Part shown: positions 30,934-39,783 of the stretch, piece by piece | Layout of the letters: the number at the start of each line of letters is the position of its first letter | Position numbering within the stretch: position 1 is the stretch's first letter | Source: Afipia sp. | GTDB lineage: Bacteria > Pseudomonadota > Alphaproteobacteria > Rhizobiales > Xanthobacteraceae | Direction: 5' to 3' | Assembly (NCBI GenBank): GCA_024707075.1 | Contig: JANQAK010000003.1 | Coordinates: forward strand, 1,674,001 to 1,738,000 | Length of the DNA stretch: 64,000 bases | The notes under the pieces: generated by a model | Seen by the model: only the letters and a program-made list of their open reading frames with translations | Databases searched by the model: none | What the model was told of the DNA's origin: nothing | Position numbers and translations under genes: made by a program

Positions 30934-31055
30934 GTCATTCCGGGGCGCGAGCGCCTTCGCGAGCGAACCCGGAATCCATCTTCGCGGTCGTGGCACCGAA
31001 TTTCTGTCGGATGGATTCCGGGTCCGCGTCCAAGGGGACGCGTCCCGGAATGACG
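30934..31055. repeat. family C intergenic inverted-repeat element
   Basis: gtcattccggggcgcgagcgccttcgcgagcgaacccggaatcca ... atggattccgggtccgcgtccaaggggacgcgtcccggaatgac. Confidence 0.85.
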
Positions 31056-31134
31056 AACTCCCGGATGACGAACTCTCCACGATGACGAAGCGGAAATCAC
31101 TCTGGAGCGCAGGATGGACACGCCCGGACGGACG

Positions 31135-31353
31135 CTACTTCCCGATCTTCCAGGGATCGTATTTCTCTTTCGAATCCGGAACGTTCTTCATCGCGGCTTT
31201 GGCAGCGGCCTCTTCCCGCTCCATGCGCTTCTTCGGATCCTCGCCCTTTGGCGCGGAGGCTCCCGTGTCGCCGCTCGGACGCCCCTTCATCTGCGCATGG
31301 GCCTGCCCGGACAACAGGATGGCAGCCGCGGCAACAATCAACACGAGTCTCAT
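31135..31353 (-). CDS. small exported hypothetical protein (72 aa)
   Basis: MRLVLIVAAAAILLSGQAHAQMKGRPSGDTGASAPKGEDPKKRMEREEAAAKAAMKNVPDSKEKYDPWKIGK. Confidence 0.65.
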   Translation of the reverse strand: MRLVLIVAAAAILLSGQAHAQMKGRPSGDTGASAPKGEDPKKRMEREEAAAKAAMKNVPDSKEKYDPWKIGK

Positions 31354-31554
31354 CGAAGTCTCCATTCGAGGCGCGCGGCCGGAAACCGGGGGCATGATCC
31401 CGAAAAGCACGCCCCGAACTTGATCCGAGGGTGGAAATCGGCTTTCGGAAAAGATCGCGCTCAAAAAGATAGCGCCATTCCAGCCCATTCCACAACGCAT
31501 GTCGGGCCGGAACGATCGGGAATCGTTCAAAAATATCATCGCACGCTGGCGCGA

Positions 31555-31950
31555 TCAGCCCGCGGCCAACCGTTTCTCGAAAGCGGCCAAGTTGACGACG
31601 CCGCGGCGGTGGGTGCCGTCGCCGATCTTGCGGTCGCCGTCCCAGGCCTCCACCGCGAACAGCACGCTCTTCGGATCGACCTCGATGACGCGCGACACCG
31701 TGCGAACCGTCCGGCCCACCGGCGTCGCCGCCAGATGACGGACATTCACCTCCATGCCGACGCTGACATAACCCTCCGGCAGGTGCGGCGAGATCGCATC
31801 GCCGGAGGCCTTTTCCATGTGGAGGATCATGATCGGCGTCGCATAGACCGCCGGCATGGCCGGCACGAAATGCGCCACCGTCTTGTCATGGGTGACGGCG
31901 ACGGTGTTGTCCGCCGACATCCCGACAGTGACTTTTTCGAGCGGGTTCAT
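31555..31950 (-). CDS. thioesterase family protein (FlK-like hotdog)
   Basis: VTVGMSADNTVAVTHDKTVAHFVPAMPAVYATPIMILHMEKASGDAISPHLPEGYVSVGMEVNVRHLAATPVG. Confidence 0.85.
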   Translation of the reverse strand: MNPLEKVTVGMSADNTVAVTHDKTVAHFVPAMPAVYATPIMILHMEKASGDAISPHLPEGYVSVGMEVNVRHLAATPVGRTVRTVSRVIEVDPKSVLFAVEAWDGDRKIGDGTHRRGVVNLAAFEKRLAAG

Positions 31951-31966
31951 GCGGACAGCCGTACGG

Positions 31967-32161
31967 TTATTTCTTCTGGCGCTCGACGAAGGTCTTGCCG
32001 CCCTTCATCTTGTGGGCCAGCGGCGCTTCGTTGATCTGGATGACGACGGCTTCGGCATCGACGCCGAGGTTCTTCACCAGCGCCTGAGTGATGTCGCGCA
32101 TCATGCCGGCCTTCTGTTCGTCGGTGCGGCCGGACGCCATGTTCACTGTGATCTCGGGCAT
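31967..32161 (-). CDS. 4-oxalocrotonate tautomerase family protein
   Basis: MPEITVNMASGRTDEQKAGMMRDITQALVKNLGVDAEAVVIQINEAP (Pro-1 after Met). Confidence 0.9.
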   Translation of the reverse strand: MPEITVNMASGRTDEQKAGMMRDITQALVKNLGVDAEAVVIQINEAPLAHKMKGGKTFVERQKK

Positions 32162-32192
32162 TGGTCGTTTCCTTTTTCTTGCTGTGAGAATA

Positions 32193-32603
32193 TCAGGCGT
32201 GAAACTTCAATCCATCGACGATCTTGTCAACCACCTTGCGCTCGGCGCGGAACGCCAGCCCGACCAGATTGAGTTCGGCCCGAATGACGGCCTTCACCGC
32301 GGCGCGGTTGGCTTCGTCATGCGTGGTCCTGAACATATCCTCGGTATAGACGGCCGGCTTCACGTCGCGCGCCAGCGCGCGCTCAAGCGCGCGTGACAGC
32401 GCCGGACGGTCCGCGCCGTAGATCAGGATCGGCTGACCGATCAGCGCATGATAGCGCGTGCCCGAACCATCCTCGTAAGGTTCGCCGATGGATTCCGGAA
32501 ACGACGCCGCGATGCCGCTGGCGAGAAACGCCGCGACGTTCAGCTTCTGCCAGGGTTCAAGGTCGTTGCGGATGACGAGAGCGATCTTGGTGTCGAACTG
32601 CAT
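32193..32603 (-). CDS. DUF2000 family protein
   Basis: MQFDTKIALVIRNDLEPWQKLNVAAFLASGIAASFP...YTEDMFRTTHDEANRAAV. Confidence 0.8.
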   Translation of the reverse strand: MQFDTKIALVIRNDLEPWQKLNVAAFLASGIAASFPESIGEPYEDGSGTRYHALIGQPILIYGADRPALSRALERALARDVKPAVYTEDMFRTTHDEANRAAVKAVIRAELNLVGLAFRAERKVVDKIVDGLKFHA

Positions 32604-32622
32604 GGGAATGTCTCAGGACAAC

Positions 32623-32726
32623 GTCATTCCGGGGCGCGAGCAAAGCGAGCGAACCCGGAATCCATGGCCACCTTTGGGAGCATGAATTCCGGCTCCGCGC
32701 CAAAACAGGCGCGTCCCGGAATGACA
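32623..32726. repeat. family C intergenic inverted-repeat element
   Basis: gtcattccggggcgcgagcaaagcgagcgaacccggaatccatgg ... cgcgtcccggaatgac. Confidence 0.85.
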
Positions 32727-32733
32727 GGGTCAA

Positions 32734-34332
32734 TCATCTCCACGGCACATTGTGCCGCGCGAGCACTTCGCGAACTTTGGTGACAAGTTCTTCTTCCTTG
32801 CAGGCGAACTGCGCCTCGGCCTGCTTCGCAAGATAATCGTCGCGGTCGTCGCCGCTCGCATTGGCGATCTGCGCGCCGAGGATCAGGTCCTTGATCTGCA
32901 CTTCGTCGCGCGCCTTCTCATCGCCGCCCTGAAGGACAACGCAGGGCGAATTGCGCCGGTCGGCATATTTGAACTGCACGCCGAGATTGTTCTTCGGATT
33001 GCCGAGATAGAGTTCGGCGCGAATGCCCGCATTGCGCAGCGTGGCGACGAATTTCTGATATTGCGCGATCTCGTTGCGATCCATCACCACGACGACGACG
33101 GGACCAAACTCGGGTGTGGTGTCGATCTTGCCGAGCATGGTCAGCGCGGCCTGTAGCCGCGAGACGCCGATGGAGAAGCCGGTCGCAGGCACCGGCTCGC
33201 CGCGAAAGCGCGACACGAGTCCATCGTAGCGCCCGCCGCCGCCGACCGAGCCGAACCGCACCGGGCGGCCCTTCTCGTCCCTGGTCTCAAGCAACAGTTC
33301 AACTTCGTAGACCGGGCCGGTGTAGTATTCGAGGCCGCGCACGACGGAGGGGTCGATGCGAACGCGGCCATCGTCGTAATTCGATGACTTCAGTAAGTTC
33401 CATATTTCTTGCAACTCTGAAGCGCCGACTAGGCCACCCGCTGAACCAATAAGGTTGTGCAACAAGCCACCAAGAATTCCTTTCGCGCGGATTTCCTCTT
33501 CAACTCTCTTATCGATAATCCCGGATTGGATGCCAGCAACAAACTTCGGGTCTGTTTCTCTGGCGTCTCTCGCAAAATCTTCGAGCTTAAAGAGAACAAG
33601 AACCTTGTCTGCCTGTACGGAAGTTAATCCCGCCCCCTTCGTAAAGTCACCACTTTCATCTTTACGACCTTCGCCCAACAATTGACGGACACCTTCAGCA
33701 CCGAACTTATCGAATTTATCAATCGCCCTCAGCACCGTGAGCCTGCGTCCCGCATTCTCGTCGCCGCCAAGCCCGATGCTCTCCATCACGCCATCGAGCA
33801 CCTTGCGGTTGTTGACCTTCACCACATAGGAGCCGCGCGGAATTCCCAGCGCCTCCATGGTGTCCGCCGCCATCATGCACATCTCGGCATCGGCGGCCGG
33901 TGACGCCGAACCCACCGTATCCGCGTCGAACTGCATGAACTGGCGGAAGCGGCCGGGGCCCGGCTTCTCGTTGCGGTAAACGTAGCCGTGGCGGTAGCTG
34001 CGATACGGCTTCGGCAGCGTGTCGAAATTCTCCGCGACATAGCGCGCCAGCGGCGCGGTCAAATCGTAGCGCAGCGAGATCCACTGCTCGTCGTCGTCCT
34101 GAAACGAGAACACGCCCTCGTTGGGCCGGTCCTGATCGGGCAGGAATTTGCCGAGCGCGTCGGTGTATTCCATCGCCGGGGTTTCCACCGGCTCGAACCC
34201 GTAGCGCTCATAGACCTCGCGGATTTTCTCGACCATCACGCGCGTGGCGGCGATCTCGGCGGGCGTGCGATCCACCAGCCCGCGCGGCAAGCGGGCGCGG
34301 AGTTTCTGCGGCTTTTTGGGTTTGTCGGCCAT
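32734..34332 (-). CDS. hisS: histidine-tRNA ligase
   Basis: [86 protein letters not shown]. Confidence 0.95.
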   Translation of the reverse strand: MADKPKKPQKLRARLPRGLVDRTPAEIAATRVMVEKIREVYERYGFEPVETPAMEYTDALGKFLPDQDRPNEGVFSFQDDDEQWISLRYDLTAPLARYVAENFDTLPKPYRSYRHGYVYRNEKPGPGRFRQFMQFDADTVGSASPAADAEMCMMAADTMEALGIPRGSYVVKVNNRKVLDGVMESIGLGGDENAGRRLTVLRAIDKFDKFGAEGVRQLLGEGRKDESGDFTKGAGLTSVQADKVLVLFKLEDFARDARETDPKFVAGIQSGIIDKRVEEEIRAKGILGGLLHNLIGSAGGLVGASELQEIWNLLKSSNYDDGRVRIDPSVVRGLEYYTGPVYEVELLLETRDEKGRPVRFGSVGGGGRYDGLVSRFRGEPVPATGFSIGVSRLQAALTMLGKIDTTPEFGPVVVVVMDRNEIAQYQKFVATLRNAGIRAELYLGNPKNNLGVQFKYADRRNSPCVVLQGGDEKARDEVQIKDLILGAQIANASGDDRDDYLAKQAEAQFACKEEELVTKVREVLARHNVPWR

Positions 34333-34475
34333 GGAGTCCGTGACATGCGGGAAGTGCTGACGGTTACGACACGCGGATTGTCAGCATTTCGAGGGATTAT
34401 CAGCCGAAACAGGGGCGAGCAAGCATCCCCATTGCCATGCCGGAGCAGGTCCGGGGTCGCAGACTATCACAAAAG

Positions 34476-34583
34476 TCAGGTCAACAGCACCACGCATGCG
34501 ATCACCAGCAGCACGACCACGGCCTGAATGATCGCGATGTCGCCGCGATCATCGGCGGCAAGGCGTCGAAGCAAGCGGTGCAT
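34476..34583 (-). CDS. small putative single-TM protein (35 aa), below the ORF-track cutoff
   Basis: MHRLLRRLAADDRGDIAIIQAVVVLLVIACVVLLT; uninterrupted ATG to TGA. Confidence 0.3.
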   Translation of the reverse strand: MHRLLRRLAADDRGDIAIIQAVVVLLVIACVVLLT

Positions 34584-34922
34584 GACAAGCTCCCTCACGT
34601 TCTTCCCTGATCCGCCGCCCGGATCATCGCCGTACCCGCCATCATGACGACAGCCCGCACGCGAACATTGCAGACCCCGCTTGCAGGACGTTTCCGGGGC
34701 GACACGCCGGACGCGTCTTCAGCACCTGGATTCGAGCATTAACTAGGCCATACAACTTTTAAGTGTATACTAATTCATACCAACACTATTGGTGGTATTT
34801 CAGTAGGCCCGCGCCTCGCCCCTTCACTTACAGGCGACCATGCATCGCGATGCGTTTCGCATGACCGGTGAAACTGATAGGCTTTCGCCCATCATCCTTG
34901 ATCCTTGCCGGAAGGACTCCTC

Positions 34923-36266
34923 GTGAATATTCAGCACCCTCGCCCGACCGTCGCGACGCCGAACGATCTCGACGCCTACTGGATGCCGTTTACGGCCAAC
35001 CGGGCGTTCAAGAGCAAGCCGCGCATGCTGGCCGGCGCCAAGGACATGCACTACTTCACCACCGACGGCCGCAGCATTCTCGACGGCGCGGCGGGCATGT
35101 GGTGCGCCAACGCCGGCCACGGCCGCACGCAGATTTCGGAAGCGATCGCCAGGCAGGCCGCGACGCTCGATTACGCGCCGCCATTCCAGTTCGGTCATCC
35201 GCAGGCGTTCGAGCTTGCCAGCCGCATCGCCGCGCTGGCGCCGCAGGGCCTCGAACACGTGTTCTTCTGCAATTCCGGCTCGGAAGCCGTCGACACCGCG
35301 CTGAAAATCGCGCTGGCCTATCACAACGGCCGTGGCGAAGCCGGCCGCACCCGCCTGATCGGCCGCGAGCGCGGCTATCACGGCGTCGGCTTCGGCGGCA
35401 TTTCCGTCGGCGGCATGGTCAACAACCGCAAGATGTTCGGCACGCTCCTGACCGGCGTCGATCATCTGCCGACCACCTATGATCGCGAGAAGACGGCCTT
35501 CACCAAGGGCGAGCCGGAATGGGGCGCGCATCTGGCCGACGAACTCGAGCGCATCGTCGGCATCCACGGCCCCGGCACGATCGCCGCCGTCATCGTCGAG
35601 CCGATGGCGGGCTCCACCGGCGTGATCGTCACGCCGAAGGGCTATCTCGAACGGCTGCGCGCGATCTGCGACAAGCACGGCATCCTGCTGATCTTCGACG
35701 AGGTCATCACCGGCTATGGCCGCCTCGGCTACGCCTTCGCGGCGGAGCGTTACGGCGTGCTGCCGGACATGATCACCTTCGCCAAGGGCATCACCAACGG
35801 CGCGGTGCCGATGGGCGGCGTGCTGATCCGCGACGCCATCCACGACTCCTTCATGAAGGGGCCGCAACACGTCGTCGAACTGTTCCACGGCTACACCTAT
35901 TCGGCGCATCCGCTGGCCTGCGCCGCCGGTCTCGCCACCCTCGACATCTATCGCGAGGAAGGCCTGTTCGAGCGTGCCCGCGCGCTGGAACCGACATGGG
36001 CCGACGCCGTGATGGGTCTGCGCAAGGAGCCGAATGTCGTGGACATCCGCACCGTCGGCATCACCGCCGGCATCGATCTTGCGCCGAACAAGGACGGCCC
36101 CGGCAAGCGCGGGTTCGAGGCGCTGGACTCAGCCTTCCACGACAACGACCTGATGATCCGCGTCGCCGGCGACACGGTCTGCCTGACCCCGCCGCTGATC
36201 GTCTCGGAAAGCCAGATCGGCGAGATCATCGACAAGACCGCCAGGGTGATCCGCGCGGTGGCGTAA
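34923..36266 (+). CDS. class III aminotransferase (omega-amino acid:pyruvate type), GTG start
   Basis: YWMPFTANRAFKSKPRMLAGAKDMHYFTTDGRSILDGAAGMWCANAGHGR; LLIFDEVITGYGRLG; FAKGITNGAVPMGGV. Confidence 0.92.
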   Translation: MNIQHPRPTVATPNDLDAYWMPFTANRAFKSKPRMLAGAKDMHYFTTDGRSILDGAAGMWCANAGHGRTQISEAIARQAATLDYAPPFQFGHPQAFELASRIAALAPQGLEHVFFCNSGSEAVDTALKIALAYHNGRGEAGRTRLIGRERGYHGVGFGGISVGGMVNNRKMFGTLLTGVDHLPTTYDREKTAFTKGEPEWGAHLADELERIVGIHGPGTIAAVIVEPMAGSTGVIVTPKGYLERLRAICDKHGILLIFDEVITGYGRLGYAFAAERYGVLPDMITFAKGITNGAVPMGGVLIRDAIHDSFMKGPQHVVELFHGYTYSAHPLACAAGLATLDIYREEGLFERARALEPTWADAVMGLRKEPNVVDIRTVGITAGIDLAPNKDGPGKRGFEALDSAFHDNDLMIRVAGDTVCLTPPLIVSESQIGEIIDKTARVIRAVA

Positions 36267-36281
36267 GCAAAACACGCTGCC

Positions 36282-36430
36282 TTTCCCCTCTCCCCTTGTG
36301 GGAGAGGGTGGCGAGATCGAACGTAGCGAGATCGAGCCGGGTGAGGGGTCTCTGCCTCACCGATAGAAACCCCTCACCCGGCTTCTCGCTCGCGCTCGAA
36401 ACCACCCTCTCCCACAAGGGGAGAGGGGAA
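36282..36430. repeat. family B intergenic inverted-repeat element
   Basis: cccctctccccttgtgggagagggtggcgag...gccgggtgaggggt ... acccctcacccggc...ccaccctctcccacaaggggagagggg. Confidence 0.85.
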
Positions 36431-36561
36431 GAGCAGAGATCGCTTCCCAGATGCATCGCGAAAGCACTGAACGTAGAGCTAGCTCCGTAGCCCGCACATA
36501 AGATTTCGCGCCGAATCAAACTTGATGCTAAGCTCGTTCTGTTCGGGGCTGGGCAGACATC

Positions 36562-38007
36562 ATGATCCGCATTTCGACGATTTTCATCGCCATCTGCATG
36601 GTGCTGATCGCAGCGTCGCTTGGCCTGCTGCTGTATTCGCTGGCGGGGCTGACGATTTCCGAATCCGCCATCGTCGCGCTGACGGCCCTGACCTTCCTGA
36701 TCCTCTACAACGCGGTGTCGATGCGCCTGCGCGACCGCACCGACGTCGGCGGCCAGATCGCCGATCTCTCGCGCGGCACCGCGGATCTCGCGCGCCAGGT
36801 CGCCGAGTTCGGACGCCGGATGGCCACCATCGAGGCGCGCCTGTCCATCACCGACGCCAACGGACAGGATCGCGTCCAGACGGTCGCCGGCGAAATCGGC
36901 GAGTTGGGATTGCTGGTCAAGCAACTGGCGGATTCCGTCGCCGCCCACGATGAAATTCTCTCCACCGCCGTCAGCGCTCTCGCCGCGCAGACTTCCGGCG
37001 AGCCGGCGGCCGGTGCGAACGCCGAAACGCCCTCGGCGGCGCCGGCCAATGCCGGTCCGTCCGCCTCCAATCCATCCGCCGACGCGCTGCCGAAACCGGC
37101 CAACATCAACAACGCCCAGCTTCTCGTGGCGGTGAAGAACGCCATCGAGGCCAGCCGCATCGATCTTTTCTTGCAGCCGATGGTGACACTGCCCCAGCGC
37201 AAGGTGCGGTTCTATGAAGCCGTGGCGCGCCTGCGCGACGACAAGGATCAGGTGCTGACCGCCGGTGATTTCGTCAGCACGGCGGAAGCCGCGGGCCTGA
37301 TGGGCCAGATCGACAACATGGTGATGTTCCGCTGCGTGCAGGTGCTGCGGCGGCTGATGGTGCGCAGCAAGGACGTCGGCGTGTTCTGCAACGTCGCGAG
37401 CGCGACCCTGAGCAACCCGGCGGCTTTCGGCCAGTGTCTCGATTTTCTCGAAGCCAACCGCGTGCTGGCGCCATCGCTGGTGCTCGAATTCAAGCAGAGC
37501 ACCTTCCGCCATCTCGGCCCGGTGGAAAGCGAACACCTCGCGGCCCTGCACCGGCTCGGCTACGGCTTTTCGATCGACAACGTCACCGACCTGCGGTTCG
37601 ACCCGCGCGAACTCGCCGACCGCGGCGTGAAGTTCGTCAAGGTTCCTGCGTCGATGCTGCTCGACCAGAAGCAACTGTCATCCGCCGACATTCACGCCGC
37701 CGACCTGTCGGACCTGCTTGGCCGGTTTGGCATCGATCTGGTGGCGGAGCGGATCGAGGGCGAACGCGCCGTGGTCGATCTGCTCGATTACGATGTCCGC
37801 TTCGGCCAGGGCTTCCTGTTCGCGCCGCCCCGGCCGCTGCGTCCGGAAGGCTCCGTCACCCAGGCGGCGGAACCCGCGACCGCGGCGAAAGCTACTTCTG
37901 CCGCCCCGACGGTTGACGCACCGGCCCGAAAAAGAAGAAAAAGCCGCCGCCAAGACCGCCCCGGAGCCGCTGCGCGCGACGGGCAATGCCGCGCTGGTGT
38001 CCCGTAG
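36562..38007 (+). CDS. EAL domain protein with N-terminal TM/coiled-coil region; C-terminal tail possibly frameshifted near 37920-37945
   Basis: LFLQPMVTLPQRKVRFYEAVARLRD...; SLVLEFKQSTFRHLGPVESEHLAALHRLGYGFSIDNVTDLRFDPRELADRGVKFVKVPASML; RIEGERAVVDLLDYDVRFGQGFLFAPPRPL. Confidence 0.85.
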   Translation: MIRISTIFIAICMVLIAASLGLLLYSLAGLTISESAIVALTALTFLILYNAVSMRLRDRTDVGGQIADLSRGTADLARQVAEFGRRMATIEARLSITDANGQDRVQTVAGEIGELGLLVKQLADSVAAHDEILSTAVSALAAQTSGEPAAGANAETPSAAPANAGPSASNPSADALPKPANINNAQLLVAVKNAIEASRIDLFLQPMVTLPQRKVRFYEAVARLRDDKDQVLTAGDFVSTAEAAGLMGQIDNMVMFRCVQVLRRLMVRSKDVGVFCNVASATLSNPAAFGQCLDFLEANRVLAPSLVLEFKQSTFRHLGPVESEHLAALHRLGYGFSIDNVTDLRFDPRELADRGVKFVKVPASMLLDQKQLSSADIHAADLSDLLGRFGIDLVAERIEGERAVVDLLDYDVRFGQGFLFAPPRPLRPEGSVTQAAEPATAAKATSAAPTVDAPARKRRKSRRQDRPGAAARDGQCRAGVP

Positions 38008-38038
38008 CCGCGCTTCCGCACAGAAGTGATCCGTTTCC

Positions 38039-38914
38039 ATGAAACTGCCTGACGTCCCTGCGCTGCGATTCGCCGATCGTTTGCGCGATCTCACCGCTGG
38101 AGTGGATGTCATTCTCAGCGACGTCTGGGGCGTCGTTCACGACGGCGTGCATGGCTTTCCCGACGCATGGCAGGCGCTGCGATCGTTCCGCGAACAGGGC
38201 GGCACGGTGGTCATGATCACCAACGCGCCGCGCCCGGCGGATTCGGTGCAGCGGCAGTTGCGCAAGATGGACATCGCCGACGAGACCTATGACGCCATCG
38301 TGTCGTCGGGCGATCTCACGCGCAGCTTCGTGGCGTCGCGCCTCGATCAGCCGCTGCTGCAAATCGGACCCGAGCGCGACAATCCGATGTTTCGCGGCCT
38401 CGACGTCAAGTTCACCACGCTGGAGCAGGCCGAATACATTGTCTGCACCGGACCCTACGACGACGAGGTCGAGACCGAGGAAAACTATCGCGGCATGATG
38501 GAAGAAGCGCGCAAGCGCGATCTCACCTTCGTCTGCGCCAACCCGGACATGGTGGTCGAGCGCGGCCACCGGCTGATCACCTGCGCCGGCGCCATCGCCG
38601 AACTGTATCGCAGCCTCGGCGGCGAGGTGATTTTCTACGGCAAGCCGCACAAGCCGATCTACGACCGCGCGCTGGCGCTGGCCGCCGAAAAGCGCGGCAA
38701 GGTCACGCCACCGGAGCGCATCCTCGCCATCGGCGATTCCGTCCGCACCGATCTGATCGGCGCGAACACCGTTGGGCTGAACTGCTTGTTTCTCACGCGC
38801 GGCATCCATGCGGTGGACTTCGAGGGTCTCGACGTGGCCGATGAATTCGCGGTGCGGCGGCTGTTCGGCGACACCCGGCCGCCCCGCGCGCTGATGCGCG
38901 ATCTGAGGTGGTAG
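38039..38914 (+). CDS. HAD-type hydrolase (TIGR01459-like)
   Basis: DVILSDVWGVVHDGVHGFPDAWQALRSFREQGGTVVMITNAPRPADSVQRQL; FYGKPHKPIYDRAL; AIGDSVRTDLIGA. Confidence 0.88.
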   Translation: MKLPDVPALRFADRLRDLTAGVDVILSDVWGVVHDGVHGFPDAWQALRSFREQGGTVVMITNAPRPADSVQRQLRKMDIADETYDAIVSSGDLTRSFVASRLDQPLLQIGPERDNPMFRGLDVKFTTLEQAEYIVCTGPYDDEVETEENYRGMMEEARKRDLTFVCANPDMVVERGHRLITCAGAIAELYRSLGGEVIFYGKPHKPIYDRALALAAEKRGKVTPPERILAIGDSVRTDLIGANTVGLNCLFLTRGIHAVDFEGLDVADEFAVRRLFGDTRPPRALMRDLRW

Positions 38915-38937
38915 GCAGCCTCGAAATCTATCTCCGC

Positions 38938-39070
38938 GTCGTCCCGGCGCAGGCCGGGACCCATAACCACCAAATTCTCGTTCACCGCGATATTTCAGGC
39001 TGCCGTTTTCGGTGCTCCGTAGTTCACGACAACTCAGGGAGTATGGGTCCCGGCCTGCGCCGGGACGACG
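38938..39070. repeat. family A composite inverted-repeat element (opposite orientation to 30101..30227)
   Basis: gtcgtcccggcgcaggccgggacccataaccaccaaa ... ctcagggagtatgggtcccggcctgcgccgggacgac. Confidence 0.85.
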
Positions 39071-39109
39071 TTATGTTTTTTTGCGCGCTTCATATTGAGC
39101 CCCCCAAAA

Positions 39110-39137
39110 CGCAAAATGCCCGGCGTGAACCGGGCAT
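39110..39137 (-). terminator. putative intrinsic terminator of the CheY-like gene
   Basis: minus strand GATGCCCGGttcacGCCGGGCATTTTGCGTTTT. Confidence 0.7.
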
Positions 39138-39165
39138 CGAAACTCTGCGGATGTGACGGGCGCGG

Positions 39166-39561
39166 TTACGCCGGCACGTTGTCCGGGAACACCGCCTCGA
39201 TCTTGGTCTTGAGCGTCGCGGCGTTGAACGGCTTGACGATGTAGTTGTTCACGCCGGCCTTCTTGGCGGCGATGACGTTTTCCGTCTTCGATTCAGCCGT
39301 GATCATGATGAAAGGCGTGGTGGCGAGGTTGGGGTCGCTGCGCACTTCCTTGAGCAGGTCGTAACCGGTCATCGGCTCCATATTCCAGTCGGAAATCACG
39401 AGACCGTACTTCTTGCCGCGCATCTTGTTGAGCGCCGCCGAACCATCGCTGGCGTCGTCGATATTCTCGAAGCCGAGCTGCTTGAGAAGATTGCGGATGA
39501 TGCGGATCATGGTGTTGTAGTCATCCACAACCAGAACAGACATCGACAAATCCATAGCCAT
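39166..39561 (-). CDS. single-domain response regulator, CheY-like
   Basis: MSVLVVDDYNTMIRIIRNLLKQLGFENIDDASDGSAALNKMRGKKYGLVISDWNMEPMTGYDLLKEVR...IVKPF. Confidence 0.92.
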   Translation of the reverse strand: MAMDLSMSVLVVDDYNTMIRIIRNLLKQLGFENIDDASDGSAALNKMRGKKYGLVISDWNMEPMTGYDLLKEVRSDPNLATTPFIMITAESKTENVIAAKKAGVNNYIVKPFNAATLKTKIEAVFPDNVPA

Positions 39562-39783
39562 CGCTGTTTTTCTCCCTCGAACGCAGCAACCGGCATGCGT
39601 TATCAACATTTTGCGGAAGGCTTCTGCCCTCCGCAGTCCCGGGGAATCTAGCATCGGTGACTTAAACAGCCCGTTAATCGGGGCCGCCGGGGATTATCTT
39701 AAGTTGCGCCATTACCTTGACACCCAGGGCGGACCGGGGCCACGGTCCGGGCCAAATTCTTCAACGGATTCCTTCCGGTATTC

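Noticed and set aside
30238-31085. ORFs 30394..30678, 30543..31085, 30846..31121 as candidate genes
   Set aside because: They overlap family C repeats and hairpins; compositions look like frame artefacts, not proteins.
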